A program made the position numbers and the translations under genes. The notes below the pieces were generated by a model. That model did no database searches, was not told where the DNA came from, and saw only the letters and a program-made list of their open reading frames with translations. Of a stretch of DNA of 64,000 nucleotides, positions 53,751 to 63,610 are shown in pieces. This DNA comes from Lacinutrix sp. Hel_I_90 (GTDB taxonomy: Bacteria > Bacteroidota > Bacteroidia > Flavobacteriales > Flavobacteriaceae): positions 2,034,501 through 2,098,500 of the forward strand of contig NZ_JYNQ01000001.1 in the NCBI RefSeq assembly GCF_000934685.1, written 5' to 3'. The stretch's first letter is position 1, and each line of letters starts with the position of its first letter.

Positions 53751-56095
53751 AAATAATAGCCTACATAAAACGACATAAAATAAAATCTGTAATCTTAGCA
53801 GTGCTTTTAGTGGCCTATTACTTTTGCTTACCCAAGCAATTATTCAAAGCCCCAACAGCCACGGTCATTACAAGTGCAACTAACGATTTACTAGGTGCAC
53901 AAATTGCCAAAGATGGCCAATGGCGATTTCCAAAAAGAGATGCTGTACCTGAAAAATTTAAGGTTTGTATCGTTAATTTTGAAGATGAGTACTTCTATCA
54001 ACACCCTGGTTTTAATCTTGTTTCAATTTTTAAAGCCTTGAAACAGAATGTGTATTCTGGCGAAGTAAAGCGTGGTGGAAGCACATTAACACAGCAAGTC
54101 ATTCGCTTATCTCGAAAAGGACAATCCCGCACCTATATTGAAAAAATAAAAGAACTCATTCTTGCTACACGATTAGAATTGAGGTATAGTAAAGAAGACA
54201 TCCTGGCCTATTATGCCAGTTATGCACCTTTTGGAGGAAATGTTGTTGGTGTTGATGCCGCTTCATGGCGCTATTTTAATAGAAATCCTAACGAACTCTC
54301 CTGGTCTGAAAGTGCCACATTGGCTGTTTTACCAAATGCACCTAGCCTAATCTACCCAGGGAAAAACCAAAAACGACTACTAACAAAGCGTAATCGATTA
54401 TTAAAAAAATTACTCGGTCAGCAAATTATTGATAGCCTTACTTACGACTTATCCATTGCAGAAGGATTACCACAAAAACCATATCCCTTGCCTCAAATTG
54501 CACCACATTTATTACAAAAAGTGTCCAACACGAATGCTGGTGAACGCATACAAACCACTATTAATACCAAACTACAACAACAAACAAATCACATTGTTTT
54601 TAATCATTATAACCTCTTAAAACAAAATGAAATTTTTAATATTGCAGTCTTAGTGTTGGATGTTAAAACGCGTAAAGTGCTAACTTATGTTGGGAATACG
54701 CCAACAGATAAAGCGCATCAAAAAGATGTGGATATCATTAATAAGGCACGCAGTACCGGGAGTATTTTAAAGCCTTTTTTATATGCCGCGATGCTGGATG
54801 CTGGTGACTTACTGCCAAATGCATTGGTGCCAGATGTGCCTTCACAATTCGGGAATTATTCACCACAAAATTATTATAAAGAATTTGATGGTGCTGTACC
54901 AGCAAGTCGCGCTTTATCACGCTCTCTCAATGTACCTGCGGTATGGATGCTTCAAGATTTTGGACTTGATCGTTTTCATCATTATTTAAAAGCTTTAGAA
55001 TTAAAAGATATCAAGTATGACGCGAACCATTATGGCTTGTCTTTAATTTTGGGTGGTGCTGAAAGTAATTTATGGGATTTATGTAAAAGCTACGCTAGCT
55101 TTTCTTCAACGCTTAATCACTTTAATGACACCTCAAGTGAATATTTTTCAAATGAATTTTGTGAACCTACTTTTTTAGCTTCGGAAGTTATTGACTTCGG
55201 AAAAAAATCTACAGAAAAAACGGTGTTTAATGCGGCTTCCATATATCTTACTTACGAGAGTTTAAAAGAGGTGAACCGTCCCGAAAGAGACGAAAATTGG
55301 GAGTTTTTTGATGGTTCAAAACAAATCGCTTGGAAAACAGGAACCAGTTTTGGTTTTCGTGATGCCTGGGCCATCGGCACAACAAAGGATTATGTTGTAG
55401 GTGTTTGGGTGGGCAATGCCGATGGAGAAGGGCGCCCTGGCTTAGTTGGCGTGCAAACAGCTGCACCCATTTTATTTGATGTTTTCGATTTACTTCCAAA
55501 TAGCAATTGGTTTGATAAGCCATTTGATGACCTACAAGAAATAGCAATTTGTGAAAAAAGCGGCTATCGCGCTAGTGAAAATTGTGACAAAATACTCAAA
55601 CAATTTGTTCAACTTAGTGGGCTAAAAACAAAACCCTGCCCTTATCACAAACGTATTCACTTAGATAAAAACGAATTGCATCAAGTAAATTCGTCTTGCG
55701 AAGATTTAAACCAGATCACGCATAAGTCCTGGTTTGTATTACCGCCGCTAATGGAATTCTATTACAAAATTAAAAATCCGTTTTACAAACCACTACCCCC
55801 TTTTAGAAACGATTGTGTTACTAATGCTTCAGTGAGCATGCAATTTATTTACCCTAAAGTATCGAGCACCATTTTTCTTCCAAAGGATTTTGACGGACAA
55901 ACCAATGAACTCATATTGAAAGTGGCCCATTCAAAACCAGAATCTACATTATACTGGTATTTAGACCACACATTTGTTGGCACAACAAAAGACATTCATG
56001 ATTTACCTGTTATTCCTTCAGAAGGAAAACATCTAATAACTGTTGTTGATCAATTTGGAAATGATATTCAAAGAACCATAGAGGTAAGTAAATAA
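53747..56095 (+). CDS. pbpC: penicillin-binding protein 1C
   Basis: 782 aa. One membrane segment (about 12-30); glycosyltransferase 51 domain with catalytic Glu79 in NFEDEYFYQHPG and GGSTLTQQ; transpeptidase domain with S339-I-L-K342, S393-L-N and K530-T-G; C-terminal BiPBP_C domain (about 690-780). It builds and repairs peptidoglycan at the outer face of the inner membrane. Its link with alpha-2-macroglobulin is a known conserved pairing, thought to guard and repair the envelope when it is breached. Confidence 0.95.
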   Translation: MKIIAYIKRHKIKSVILAVLLVAYYFCLPKQLFKAPTATVITSATNDLLGAQIAKDGQWRFPKRDAVPEKFKVCIVNFEDEYFYQHPGFNLVSIFKALKQNVYSGEVKRGGSTLTQQVIRLSRKGQSRTYIEKIKELILATRLELRYSKEDILAYYASYAPFGGNVVGVDAASWRYFNRNPNELSWSESATLAVLPNAPSLIYPGKNQKRLLTKRNRLLKKLLGQQIIDSLTYDLSIAEGLPQKPYPLPQIAPHLLQKVSNTNAGERIQTTINTKLQQQTNHIVFNHYNLLKQNEIFNIAVLVLDVKTRKVLTYVGNTPTDKAHQKDVDIINKARSTGSILKPFLYAAMLDAGDLLPNALVPDVPSQFGNYSPQNYYKEFDGAVPASRALSRSLNVPAVWMLQDFGLDRFHHYLKALELKDIKYDANHYGLSLILGGAESNLWDLCKSYASFSSTLNHFNDTSSEYFSNEFCEPTFLASEVIDFGKKSTEKTVFNAASIYLTYESLKEVNRPERDENWEFFDGSKQIAWKTGTSFGFRDAWAIGTTKDYVVGVWVGNADGEGRPGLVGVQTAAPILFDVFDLLPNSNWFDKPFDDLQEIAICEKSGYRASENCDKILKQFVQLSGLKTKPCPYHKRIHLDKNELHQVNSSCEDLNQITHKSWFVLPPLMEFYYKIKNPFYKPLPPFRNDCVTNASVSMQFIYPKVSSTIFLPKDFDGQTNELILKVAHSKPESTLYWYLDHTFVGTTKDIHDLPVIPSEGKHLITVVDQFGNDIQRTIEVSK

Positions 56096-56150
56096 TTCTC
56101 GTTAATCTCATCGGTTACTAATTAAAGCATTAAGCTTTTCTGAATCCTTT

Positions 56151-56678
56151 TTATCTTAAATGATACCCTTTTGCTGCCCACCACGGGTGAATTTCAACTT
56201 CTAACCGCCCGGCTTTCACTATAGGATCAGATTTTGCTAAACTATCTGCCATAGCAAGCGTTGGTACATTATAAATAGTAACACCTCTAATGTCTCCATC
56301 GTCAATAAAGGGTTCAGAAATATCTGCATAACCTAGAGCATACATTTTTTCTAAATGACTAAGGTGTTCTTCCTGTAAAATAACAACTTCTTCTTCATTT
56401 TGATTTACAATAGGTCCCTTTTTTAAAAACGCCATAAAATATTTTTGCATGATTATGGTGTCTTTTGTTTTCTTGTCAACATAATCAAAAGTTTCAAAAC
56501 CTTGTGTTTTTAAAGTTTCAAGTATCTGCTTTGCTGTTGGTTTGACTTGGGTTCCGGTCTTCTCTATTGCAATCTCAAGTGGAGCTTCTTCTGGAATCTC
56601 TTTTGGGATTTCAACCACTTTGGTTTCATCTTTACAAGCTGAAACAATAATTAATAAAATAAAAAATGCTTTTCTCAT
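56151..56678 (-). CDS. YciI-domain lipoprotein
   Basis: 175 aa. Lipobox SAC near residue 15, a Pro/Glu-rich linker, then a YCII-like domain (about 75-170: YFMAFLKKGPIVNQNEEEVVILQEEHLSHLEKMYALGYADISEPFIDDGDIRGVTIYNV). YciI proteins are small ferredoxin-like dimers of unknown reaction, normally cytoplasmic; here one is exported and anchored, which is less usual. Alone on the minus strand. Confidence 0.8.
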   Translation of the reverse strand: MRKAFFILLIIVSACKDETKVVEIPKEIPEEAPLEIAIEKTGTQVKPTAKQILETLKTQGFETFDYVDKKTKDTIIMQKYFMAFLKKGPIVNQNEEEVVILQEEHLSHLEKMYALGYADISEPFIDDGDIRGVTIYNVPTLAMADSLAKSDPIVKAGRLEVEIHPWWAAKGYHLR

Positions 56679-56748
56679 ACCATCTGTTTTTATTCATTTC
56701 CTGATCCCGATTCTGAAACTCTTAGACGCCAGGACATGTGTTCATTAT

Positions 56749-57216
56749 TTACCATTTACAAAATGGATGTTTACTTATTTGTGAATTATAATATTTAGTC
56801 TCTCCAGTAACTTCTTTGCCTAGCCAATCTGGTTTTGTAAAGTGTTCATTTTCTGAATTTAGTTCCACCTCTGCAATAATTAAACCTTCATTATTTTCAA
56901 AAAACTCATCAACCTCAAAAGTGTGATTGTCAACTTTTATTTCATAGCGTATTTTATCGATGACCGCTTCTTTACAGAGCTTTAAAAGCGCTTCAGCTTC
57001 AGCTTTAGAAATTTCTTTTTCCCATTCAAAACGCGACATTCCATTTTTTGAAGACTCCCCTTTTATAGTTAAAAAGCCTTTTTCACCTCTTAATCTTACA
57101 CGAACGGTTCGCTTTTTATCTGTGCTTAAAAAGCCTTGAATGATGCGTGTGGAATTAAAGGCTTCCGTTTTAAAAGCTTCGGAATTTACTAAAAATTTAC
57201 GTTCTATTTCTATCAT
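56749..57216 (-). CDS. CYTH domain protein (triphosphate-tunnel enzyme)
   Basis: 155 aa. The ExExK signature EIERK is at residues 3-7, followed by VRVRLRGEKGFLTIKG and EWEKEISKAEAEALLKL, all typical of the CYTH tunnel. Reaction may be triphosphatase or adenylate cyclase; not readable. Its start overlaps the end of the upstream SDR-like gene by 4 bp. Confidence 0.88.
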   Translation of the reverse strand: MIEIERKFLVNSEAFKTEAFNSTRIIQGFLSTDKKRTVRVRLRGEKGFLTIKGESSKNGMSRFEWEKEISKAEAEALLKLCKEAVIDKIRYEIKVDNHTFEVDEFFENNEGLIIAEVELNSENEHFTKPDWLGKEVTGETKYYNSQISKHPFCKW

Positions 57217-57875
57217 GCCTTATCTGAAATTTTTTGAATAACACCTGATTTTATCCTACCACTTTCATAAGGGTTATTTGCTAGCCATACCATCGCACTT
57301 GCAATGGTTTCGGGATGAATAGATTTATATTTCTTTAGCGCTCCAATTAAAAAAGGGTTTATCAGTTTCATAAGGACTTTAGCGACATATTCCCCCAATC
57401 GCTTCTCCTCACGTTCTCCACCAATTAATGCGGGTTGCATAACATATATGGTATCTATATTTTTCGATAATACCGTATTTTCCATTAATCCTTTAATACG
57501 GTTATAAAATAGTTTACTCTCTGCATCTGCCCCTAAAGCCGAAATAACAATAAAATTATTGATGCCGTTTTCTGCTGCTAACTTTGCTGCAGCAACCGGA
57601 ATTACGTAATCTATTTTTTTATAAAGCACTTCGTCTTTTGTTTTCGCTTTCGTTGTGCCGATACAACAAAACACATCATCTGCTACAAAATCCTTTTTGT
57701 AATTTTCCAATTCAAAAAGGTCAATAAGGTGTTCTTCTATTTTATCGTGAGAAATCTCACAAGCGCTTCGACTAAACAAAATAATCTTAGAGTAACGTGC
57801 ATCTGCTAAAAGTTGCTGTAATACTTTGCCACCCGTTAATCCAGTTGCACCTAAAATAATTGCCGATTTACTCAT
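57213..57875 (-). CDS. atypical SDR, NAD(P)-binding oxidoreductase
   Basis: 220 aa. Rossmann motif GATGLTGGKVL (residues 9-19) and VFCCIGTTKAKTKDE, as in the HTATIP2/TIP30-like atypical SDR group. The tail FLIGALKKYKSIHPETIASAMV is conserved in that group. Substrate unknown. Coupled to the CYTH gene by the 4-bp overlap; divergent from dinB. Confidence 0.82.
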   Translation of the reverse strand: MSKSAIILGATGLTGGKVLQQLLADARYSKIILFSRSACEISHDKIEEHLIDLFELENYKKDFVADDVFCCIGTTKAKTKDEVLYKKIDYVIPVAAAKLAAENGINNFIVISALGADAESKLFYNRIKGLMENTVLSKNIDTIYVMQPALIGGEREEKRLGEYVAKVLMKLINPFLIGALKKYKSIHPETIASAMVWLANNPYESGRIKSGVIQKISDKA

Positions 57876-57904
57876 TTCTAAAATTCTTTTTGCTAAAGAT
57901 ATTA

Positions 57905-57912
57905 TAAATTTG
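57905..57912 (+). promoter_or_regulatory. -7 box directly before dinB
   Basis: TAAATTTG ends only 4 bp before the ATG at 57917. If it works, transcription starts at or very near the start codon, giving a leaderless mRNA. The -33 box is not clear. Confidence 0.3.
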
Positions 57913-57916
57913 TGTT

Positions 57917-59017
57917 ATGTCTGAAGCCTTACCAATAAGAAAGATTATCCACGTGGATATGGATGCTTTTTATGCGTCTGTAGAACAAATGGATAATCCT
58001 GAATTAAAAGGAAAGCCTTTAGCTGTTGGAGGAAGCAGCAACCGAGGTGTTGTTAGCGCAGCGAGTTACGAAGCTCGAAAATTTGGAGTAAAAAGCGCGA
58101 TGAGCGGCGTTCTGGCCAGACGCTTATGTCCAGAGCTTATTTTTGTAAAGACAAGATTTGATCGCTACAAAGAAATATCTTCTAAAATTAGAGCCATATT
58201 TCATGATTATACAGACTTGGTAGAGCCGCTTTCTTTAGATGAGGCTTACCTTGACGTCACCGAAAACAAAAAAGGAAATCCCAGCGCTTCCATGCTAGCT
58301 GAAGAAATTCGTGCCCGCATTTTTAATGAAGTTGGGTTAACAGCTTCTGCAGGTATTTCTATAAACAAATTTATTGCTAAAGTTGCTAGTGATTACAATA
58401 AACCTAACGGACAAAAAACAGTAAATCCTGAAGAAGTTTTAGATTTTTTAGAAGCCTTAGACATCAGGAAATTCTATGGTATAGGGAAAGTTACAGCCGA
58501 GAAAATGTACCAAAAGGGGATTTTTACTGGTGTGGATTTAAAAGCTAAATCCTTAGATTTTTTGGAGCAAAACTTCGGAAAGTCTGGCACTTACTATTAT
58601 TATGTGGTGCGTGGTGTTCATAATAGTGAGGTAAAACCAAATCGTATTCGAAAAAGCTTAGCTGCTGAACGCACCTTTAATGAAAATTTATCTTCAGAAA
58701 TTTTTATGCTCGAAAAACTAGAGCATATCGCCGAAGAAGTTTCCCGGCGTTTAAATAAAAGTAAAATCGCTGGAAAAACGGTGACTTTAAAAATAAAATA
58801 TAGTGATTTTACGTTGCAGACCCGCAGTAAAACCCTGCCTTACTTTATTAGTGATAAAGCTATTCTACTGGAAACTGCAAAAGACTTACTCTATCAAGAA
58901 AAACTAGACAATTCTGTGCGGCTTTTAGGTATTTCACTCTCTAATTTAAATACAGAAAAAAAGACTAAAAAAGAAGAACCAAAAGTAGTGAGTGTGCAGC
59001 TGAAATTTGAGTTTTAG
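57917..59017 (+). CDS. dinB: DNA polymerase IV (Y-family)
   Basis: 366 aa. Catalytic motifs HVDMDAFYASVEQ and SLDEAYLDVTE, the palm/fingers region SAASYEARKFGVKSAM and the HhH motif DIRKFYGIGKVTAEKM. It performs error-prone lesion bypass. Lone gene; no LexA-type box was recognised. Confidence 0.95.
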   Translation: MSEALPIRKIIHVDMDAFYASVEQMDNPELKGKPLAVGGSSNRGVVSAASYEARKFGVKSAMSGVLARRLCPELIFVKTRFDRYKEISSKIRAIFHDYTDLVEPLSLDEAYLDVTENKKGNPSASMLAEEIRARIFNEVGLTASAGISINKFIAKVASDYNKPNGQKTVNPEEVLDFLEALDIRKFYGIGKVTAEKMYQKGIFTGVDLKAKSLDFLEQNFGKSGTYYYYVVRGVHNSEVKPNRIRKSLAAERTFNENLSSEIFMLEKLEHIAEEVSRRLNKSKIAGKTVTLKIKYSDFTLQTRSKTLPYFISDKAILLETAKDLLYQEKLDNSVRLLGISLSNLNTEKKTKKEEPKVVSVQLKFEF

Positions 59018-59299
59018 GATTTGTCACAAAGGCGGCAAAACACAAGGTTACTTTTTATATTACCTAGAATTACGCTGCTCTTTAATGCGTTTCACCCCGA
59101 TTCACTGAGAAAATCTGAACAGATTAAAAAAACCAGCTACCTTATTGCAACTGGTTTTATTATATAAGCTCTGTTTTTAACTAAGCTTTGCGATTACTCA
59201 TCCCTTTTATTTAGGAAGACATCGTGATCACTTAGCAATGTCAGTGTTTTTTGATTGCTTCGCAGAGGGTGAGTAGTAAAAGCCCTGTGCTTAAAAGAT
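59018..59299. other. 282-bp intergenic region between dinB and pyk
   Basis: Holds one hairpin (59128-59159) and no gene. The remaining sequence shows no repeats. Confidence 0.5.
59128..59159. terminator. hairpin terminator between dinB and pyk
   Basis: AAAACCAG and CTGGTTTT around a 16-nt loop, with A and T flanks, between convergent genes. Confidence 0.6.
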
Positions 59300-60727
59300 T
59301 TAAATCTCAGTAACCCTTAACGTATTCACCATTCCCTTTTCTTGAATTGGCATGGCTGCTAAACTTACCAGCATGTCTCCTTTTTTTAGATAACCCATTT
59401 CTTGCGCCATCCTATTTACATCTTCTATGGTTTCATCTGTGCTTACGAACTTATCATAAAAAAAAGCTTTAACACCCCAAAGCAAATTGAGTTGCGTTAA
59501 AATACGTTTGTTTGAAGTGAAAACTAAAATATGTGCACTTGGTCTCCATGCCGAAATTTGAAAAGCCGTGTAACCACTATTTGTTAAGGTTGATATGCCA
59601 TTGGCATTAATTTCATTGGCCATAAGCGATGCGTGGTAACAAATAGATTTTGTAATGTAGCGCTTGGTACGAATTTGTGGCGGCTCTTGTGGTACATTAA
59701 TTAAATCACTGTCTTCTACACTACGTATAATGCTCGCCATTTGCCTAATCACTTCCACAGGGTATTTACCAACACTGGTTTCTCCCGAAAGCATTACGGC
59801 ATCTGCGCCATCCATTACAGAGTTAGCAACATCATTAACCTCAGCACGTGTTGGCGTTAGGCTATCGATCATGGTTTCCATCATTTGTGTCGCAATAATT
59901 ACTGGAATTCTTGCTCTCTTTGCACGAAGTACCAGTTGCTTTTGTACTAGTGGTACTTCTTGAGCTGGAATTTCTACACCTAAATCACCACGTGCTACCA
60001 TTAAACCATCACAATAGGCCACAATTTTATCGATATTTTCTACACCTTCCGGTTTTTCAATTTTAGCAATGATTGGTATTTTATGTTCACTGTGTTTCTT
60101 AATTAATTCCTGCAATACCATTAAATCTTCAGCGTGACGCACAAAAGACAGTGCCATCCAGTCGACCTGCAATTCGCAAGCAAATATGGCATCTTCAATA
60201 TCTTTTTCTGTTAACGCGGGTTGAGAAATATTTGTGTTTGGTAGGTTGACCCCTTTTCTAGACTTTAGGGGACCGCCTTGAATGACTCTGGCTTTTACTT
60301 CGGTTTTTTTATCTGTAGACACCACTTCGAAAATTAATTTTCCGTCGTCTAAAAGAATACGCTCTCCTGGTTTAGCATCTTGAGGAAAATTATCGTAAGT
60401 CATGTAAACACGTTTTTTAGTCCCTACAAAACGTTTACCGGTAGCAAAAATAATTTCATCGCCAGCATTCACAATCACCTCCCCTTTCATAATACCAACG
60501 CGAAGTTTTGGGCCTTGTAAATCTGCTAAAATGCAAGCGTTATAACCAAACTCTGCATTGAGTTCACGAATCATTTTTACACGTTCTTTTACATCTTCAT
60601 AATCTGCATGTGAAAAGTTAATTCTAAACACATCAGCGCCTTCTTCAAGCATGGCTTTTAAAACTTCTTTAGAACTGGTTGCCGGTCCTAACGTAGCAAC
60701 AATCTTCGTTTTTTTTCTTTTTAACAT
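59300..60727 (-). CDS. pyk: pyruvate kinase
   Basis: 475 aa. KIVATLGPATSSKE at the N-terminus, FRINFSHADYED, the active-site MVARGDLGVEIP and the K/Mg site KIEKPEGVENID. It makes ATP and pyruvate from phosphoenolpyruvate. Its ATG overlaps the stop of the upstream small gene by one base. Confidence 0.96.
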   Translation of the reverse strand: MLKRKKTKIVATLGPATSSKEVLKAMLEEGADVFRINFSHADYEDVKERVKMIRELNAEFGYNACILADLQGPKLRVGIMKGEVIVNAGDEIIFATGKRFVGTKKRVYMTYDNFPQDAKPGERILLDDGKLIFEVVSTDKKTEVKARVIQGGPLKSRKGVNLPNTNISQPALTEKDIEDAIFACELQVDWMALSFVRHAEDLMVLQELIKKHSEHKIPIIAKIEKPEGVENIDKIVAYCDGLMVARGDLGVEIPAQEVPLVQKQLVLRAKRARIPVIIATQMMETMIDSLTPTRAEVNDVANSVMDGADAVMLSGETSVGKYPVEVIRQMASIIRSVEDSDLINVPQEPPQIRTKRYITKSICYHASLMANEINANGISTLTNSGYTAFQISAWRPSAHILVFTSNKRILTQLNLLWGVKAFFYDKFVSTDETIEDVNRMAQEMGYLKKGDMLVSLAAMPIQEKGMVNTLRVTEI

Positions 60728-61215
60728 TAGTTAAATATTAGTTGATCTTTAGATTTTAAGGCATTCGCAGCAATACTGTACGCTGTAATGACATGATCTA
60801 TGTTAAGTATTTTTTCTAAAATGAGTTTTTCCTTTTTAAAATTCAACTCATTATTAATTTTTAATAGGAAATTTGCTTTCTTATATTCTGAAACTAAATG
60901 GTGCGTTTGCGTTGTCATTTGGTCAAAACTGAACAACGAATCCAAGTTTTCATTCATTTCGCTTGAAATAACCTTACACGTATTAGACACTAAATTCCAT
61001 GTATTAAATTGGGTATGATCTTCCCATTCAAAAATAGAAAAGGTTGTTTTCAAATTGTTATTATCGAAATCTTTGTCTTTTCTTGTAAGTCTAATACCTA
61101 AAGCTTTATTTAATAAAAAAGCCAACCTATAATCTTCTATCGTGCAATGAATACCAATTAAAGAAAAGTGATCTTCCTCATAAAAGTCATCTAAAACGAG
61201 TTTTTTAATAGCCAT
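60727..61215 (-). CDS. conserved flavobacterial protein upstream of pyk (IPExxxVDY family, likely)
   Basis: 162 aa from the ATG at 61215 (MAIKKLVLDDFYEEDHFSLIGIHCTIEDYRLAFLLNKALG). The N-terminal DDFYEEDHFSLIGIH...DYRLAFLLNK and the C-terminal LKSKDQLIF ending are typical of the small family that sits between rnc and pyk in flavobacteria; the name motif is only loosely visible (IDHVITAYSI). Function unknown. Translationally coupled to pyk. Confidence 0.72.
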   Translation of the reverse strand: MAIKKLVLDDFYEEDHFSLIGIHCTIEDYRLAFLLNKALGIRLTRKDKDFDNNNLKTTFSIFEWEDHTQFNTWNLVSNTCKVISSEMNENLDSLFSFDQMTTQTHHLVSEYKKANFLLKINNELNFKKEKLILEKILNIDHVITAYSIAANALKSKDQLIFN

Positions 61216-61221
61216 ACTCAC

Positions 61222-61797
61222 AACAGAATTAAATGTAAATATAACATTTAAAATCGTTCAACACATTGAATTTTAGGGAATCTTAAAAAGAAAAAGTAAC
61301 GCAAACGTTATAGTTTACACTGTTTTCGCTTAAAAAACAAGAACGTCTTGTTTTTTTCAAAAAAGCTTTCCAGATTTGATCTTGAAACACCAAAAACAGC
61401 TTAGACTTTAATTCCATTGTCTTCTACTCACTAGCGAATACGAAAAAGAGAACTTTAAGTTTCTGCTAAATTTAAAAGGTATTGTCTGTTTTAAAAAAAG
61501 TACTCGCCAAAGCAGAAATTCTCATAGTGAGGGTATTCTGTCAACCGTTTAAATTAACGTTCTCTAGCAGCATTCCGCTTTTAAGGTTTCTTTCCTATGG
61601 ACAATGCGTAAAGAAGAAGTAAAAGAAGTCGATGGTTTATGATTAAGAAGCTACCGGGTATTGTATTTATTATACCTGATTTTTTCAAATGTTTATAAAC
61701 ACCTCCGTTATTTGATGAAAATTTAAAGAACACCCTAAATCCTTGTTAAAAACTACTATTTTTAAATTTCAATTGCGTTTTTTTCTTATATTGAGGG
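61222..61797. other. 576-bp intergenic region, mostly empty
   Basis: Besides the small hairpin at 61332-61356 nothing coding or RNA-like was recognised. This and the next gene part rnc from its usual downstream neighbour. Confidence 0.5.
61332..61356 (+). terminator. hairpin with T-run
   Basis: AAAAAACAAGA-ACG-TCTTGTTTTTT, a perfect 11-bp stem. It is terminator-like, but no plus-strand gene lies directly upstream. Confidence 0.45.
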
Positions 61798-62508
61798 ATG
61801 AAAATTTTAAAAACAGTTGTTTTTATACTGGTCTCTCTTTCAGTGATGCACCAGTCTTACTCTCAAGTTGGTATTAACACGACCACGCCAGATGCCTCAT
61901 CAGTATTAGATATAAGCTCTACAACACAAGGCGTGTTAACCCCAAGAATGACCAGTGTACAGCGTGTAGCCATTGCCAGTCCGGCACAAGGGCTATTAGT
62001 CTTTGATACCGATGATACTTCTTTTTATTTTTATAATGGTACCATTTGGATACCCATTAGTTCTGGAAATAGTAATGATTATACAGGCTGGGCCGATTAC
62101 GTTGATGGCACTTATACTTCTGCAAGTCCTTTTGTGCTAACCGCTGCCAACAAGGTAACGTTACCAAACGACGCAGCTACCGTAAGAGATTCTCAAAAAC
62201 CGATAGATGTAACAACATTTTATGATACTACGAATTCTACAATTACAGGAAGAAATGGTGATGCTGTGAATATCGTAATAGAATTTAAAGCGAGACCAAC
62301 TACAGCTGCTATAACGAGACTAACAGTAGCTATTGATATTGGAGCACCTGTTGGAGAAATATATGTAAGGGATTTTGTATTAGCAAAAGGTAATGGAGTG
62401 GAACACTTTTATTTGAGTTCTTTCAATGCTTATACTTTAGGTACTTTTGAAGCGAATGGTGGTCAGTTAAAATTGAATCAACTGCGGCTGCCGACATTTA
62501 TGACATAA
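61798..62508 (+). CDS. secreted protein with VGINTTTPDASSVLDI repeat-type N-terminus
   Basis: 236 aa. A signal peptide (about residues 1-22, ending SYSQ) leads to VGINTTTPDASSVLDISSTTQGVLTPRM and LLVFDTDDTSFYFYNGTIWIPIS, the form seen in flavobacterial cell-surface or tail-fibre-like proteins. The C-terminal half (about 95-236) is a beta-rich domain without a known name; there is no sorting domain. It lies on the opposite strand within a conserved neighbourhood. Confidence 0.72.
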   Translation: MKILKTVVFILVSLSVMHQSYSQVGINTTTPDASSVLDISSTTQGVLTPRMTSVQRVAIASPAQGLLVFDTDDTSFYFYNGTIWIPISSGNSNDYTGWADYVDGTYTSASPFVLTAANKVTLPNDAATVRDSQKPIDVTTFYDTTNSTITGRNGDAVNIVIEFKARPTTAAITRLTVAIDIGAPVGEIYVRDFVLAKGNGVEHFYLSSFNAYTLGTFEANGGQLKLNQLRLPTFMT

Positions 62509-62771
62509 GATATGTTATAACAAGGACTCATAAGGCACGATAACCAATGCTATGCCTCGAACTATATTATATGAACAGACATACCATACTAACCTTGGGC
62601 ATCTGGGCATGAGCAGTCGTGTTAATTGAGTAAAAAACAACCTTTTATTACTAAAAAAAATCAACATGGCAGTCAAAGACTATTGAAATAAATACAATAG
62701 ATAAAAGGTTTCACGCATTGCTTTTCCGGACCTTTGTTTAGATCTCTGGATTGTTTATGAAATAAAACTAG
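62509..62771. other. 263-bp intergenic region, nothing recognised
   Basis: Convergent 3' ends of the secreted-protein gene and rnc. No terminator with a clear T-run was seen. Confidence 0.4.
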
Positions 62772-63515
62772 TTATAAAAACGCTTTAGAAATTTGATTTT
62801 GAAATACAAAAAAAGCACGCTTCGAGGCCTTTTCTTCGGCTTTCTTTTTTGAAGTCGCTCTACCTTTAGAGACTATTTTATCATCTATGGATAGTTTTAC
62901 AGAAAAATGGCGAATGTTATCATTTCCTGTATCTTCATAAACGTTGTAATCGAAGGTTTTCTTCTCTTTTTGGCACCACTCTATAAGTAAGCTCTTGTAG
63001 CTTATCACTTTCCCTTCCAATTGCTCAATGTCTACAAAAGGTGTGATGACGCGCTTATAAATAAATTTTTCGCAAGCCTTATAACCGCCATCCAGGTAAA
63101 TAGCACCAACTAAGGACTCAAATAGATTACCATGAATATTGTCTCCAAATTGTCCTTTTGGAATTTTGCTTTCTACTAAACTAATCAGTTTTAAATCACG
63201 CCCCAGCTCATTGAGATGCTCTCTGCTCACAATTTTAGAACGCATCTTCGTTAAATAGCCTTCATCACCGCTAGGCACCTCTTCATATAAGTGATGCGCA
63301 ATCACAGCACTTAACATGGCATCTCCCAAAAACTCTAAACGTTCATAATTTATAATATGCCCATTAGCATTTTTTATGTTCATAGAACGGTGCGTAAAAG
63401 CCGTCTTAAAATGCTTAATGTCCTTAGGCTTATAACCTATAATTTCTGAAATTGTGGTAAAAAAAATCCCGTTATCTTTTTTACGGGATGTGAATATGTT
63501 TCGAATGCGTTTCAT
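62772..63515 (-). CDS. rnc: ribonuclease III
   Basis: 247 aa. The RNase III signature YERLEFLGDA (residues 57-66, with acidic metal ligands), the second acidic motif NLFESLVGAIYLDGG and a C-terminal double-stranded-RNA-binding domain (about 170-240). It processes rRNA and structured RNAs. It follows fabF after 95 bp. Confidence 0.95.
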   Translation of the reverse strand: MKRIRNIFTSRKKDNGIFFTTISEIIGYKPKDIKHFKTAFTHRSMNIKNANGHIINYERLEFLGDAMLSAVIAHHLYEEVPSGDEGYLTKMRSKIVSREHLNELGRDLKLISLVESKIPKGQFGDNIHGNLFESLVGAIYLDGGYKACEKFIYKRVITPFVDIEQLEGKVISYKSLLIEWCQKEKKTFDYNVYEDTGNDNIRHFSVKLSIDDKIVSKGRATSKKKAEEKASKRAFFVFQNQISKAFL

Positions 63516-63610
63516 CTGATTACTAATAGTGTATTAAATAAATCAGATGTAATGAACCAAATATTTGTTTTAAGGGCTAAATATTTTGTCATAATTATTT
63601 CATTCGAGCA

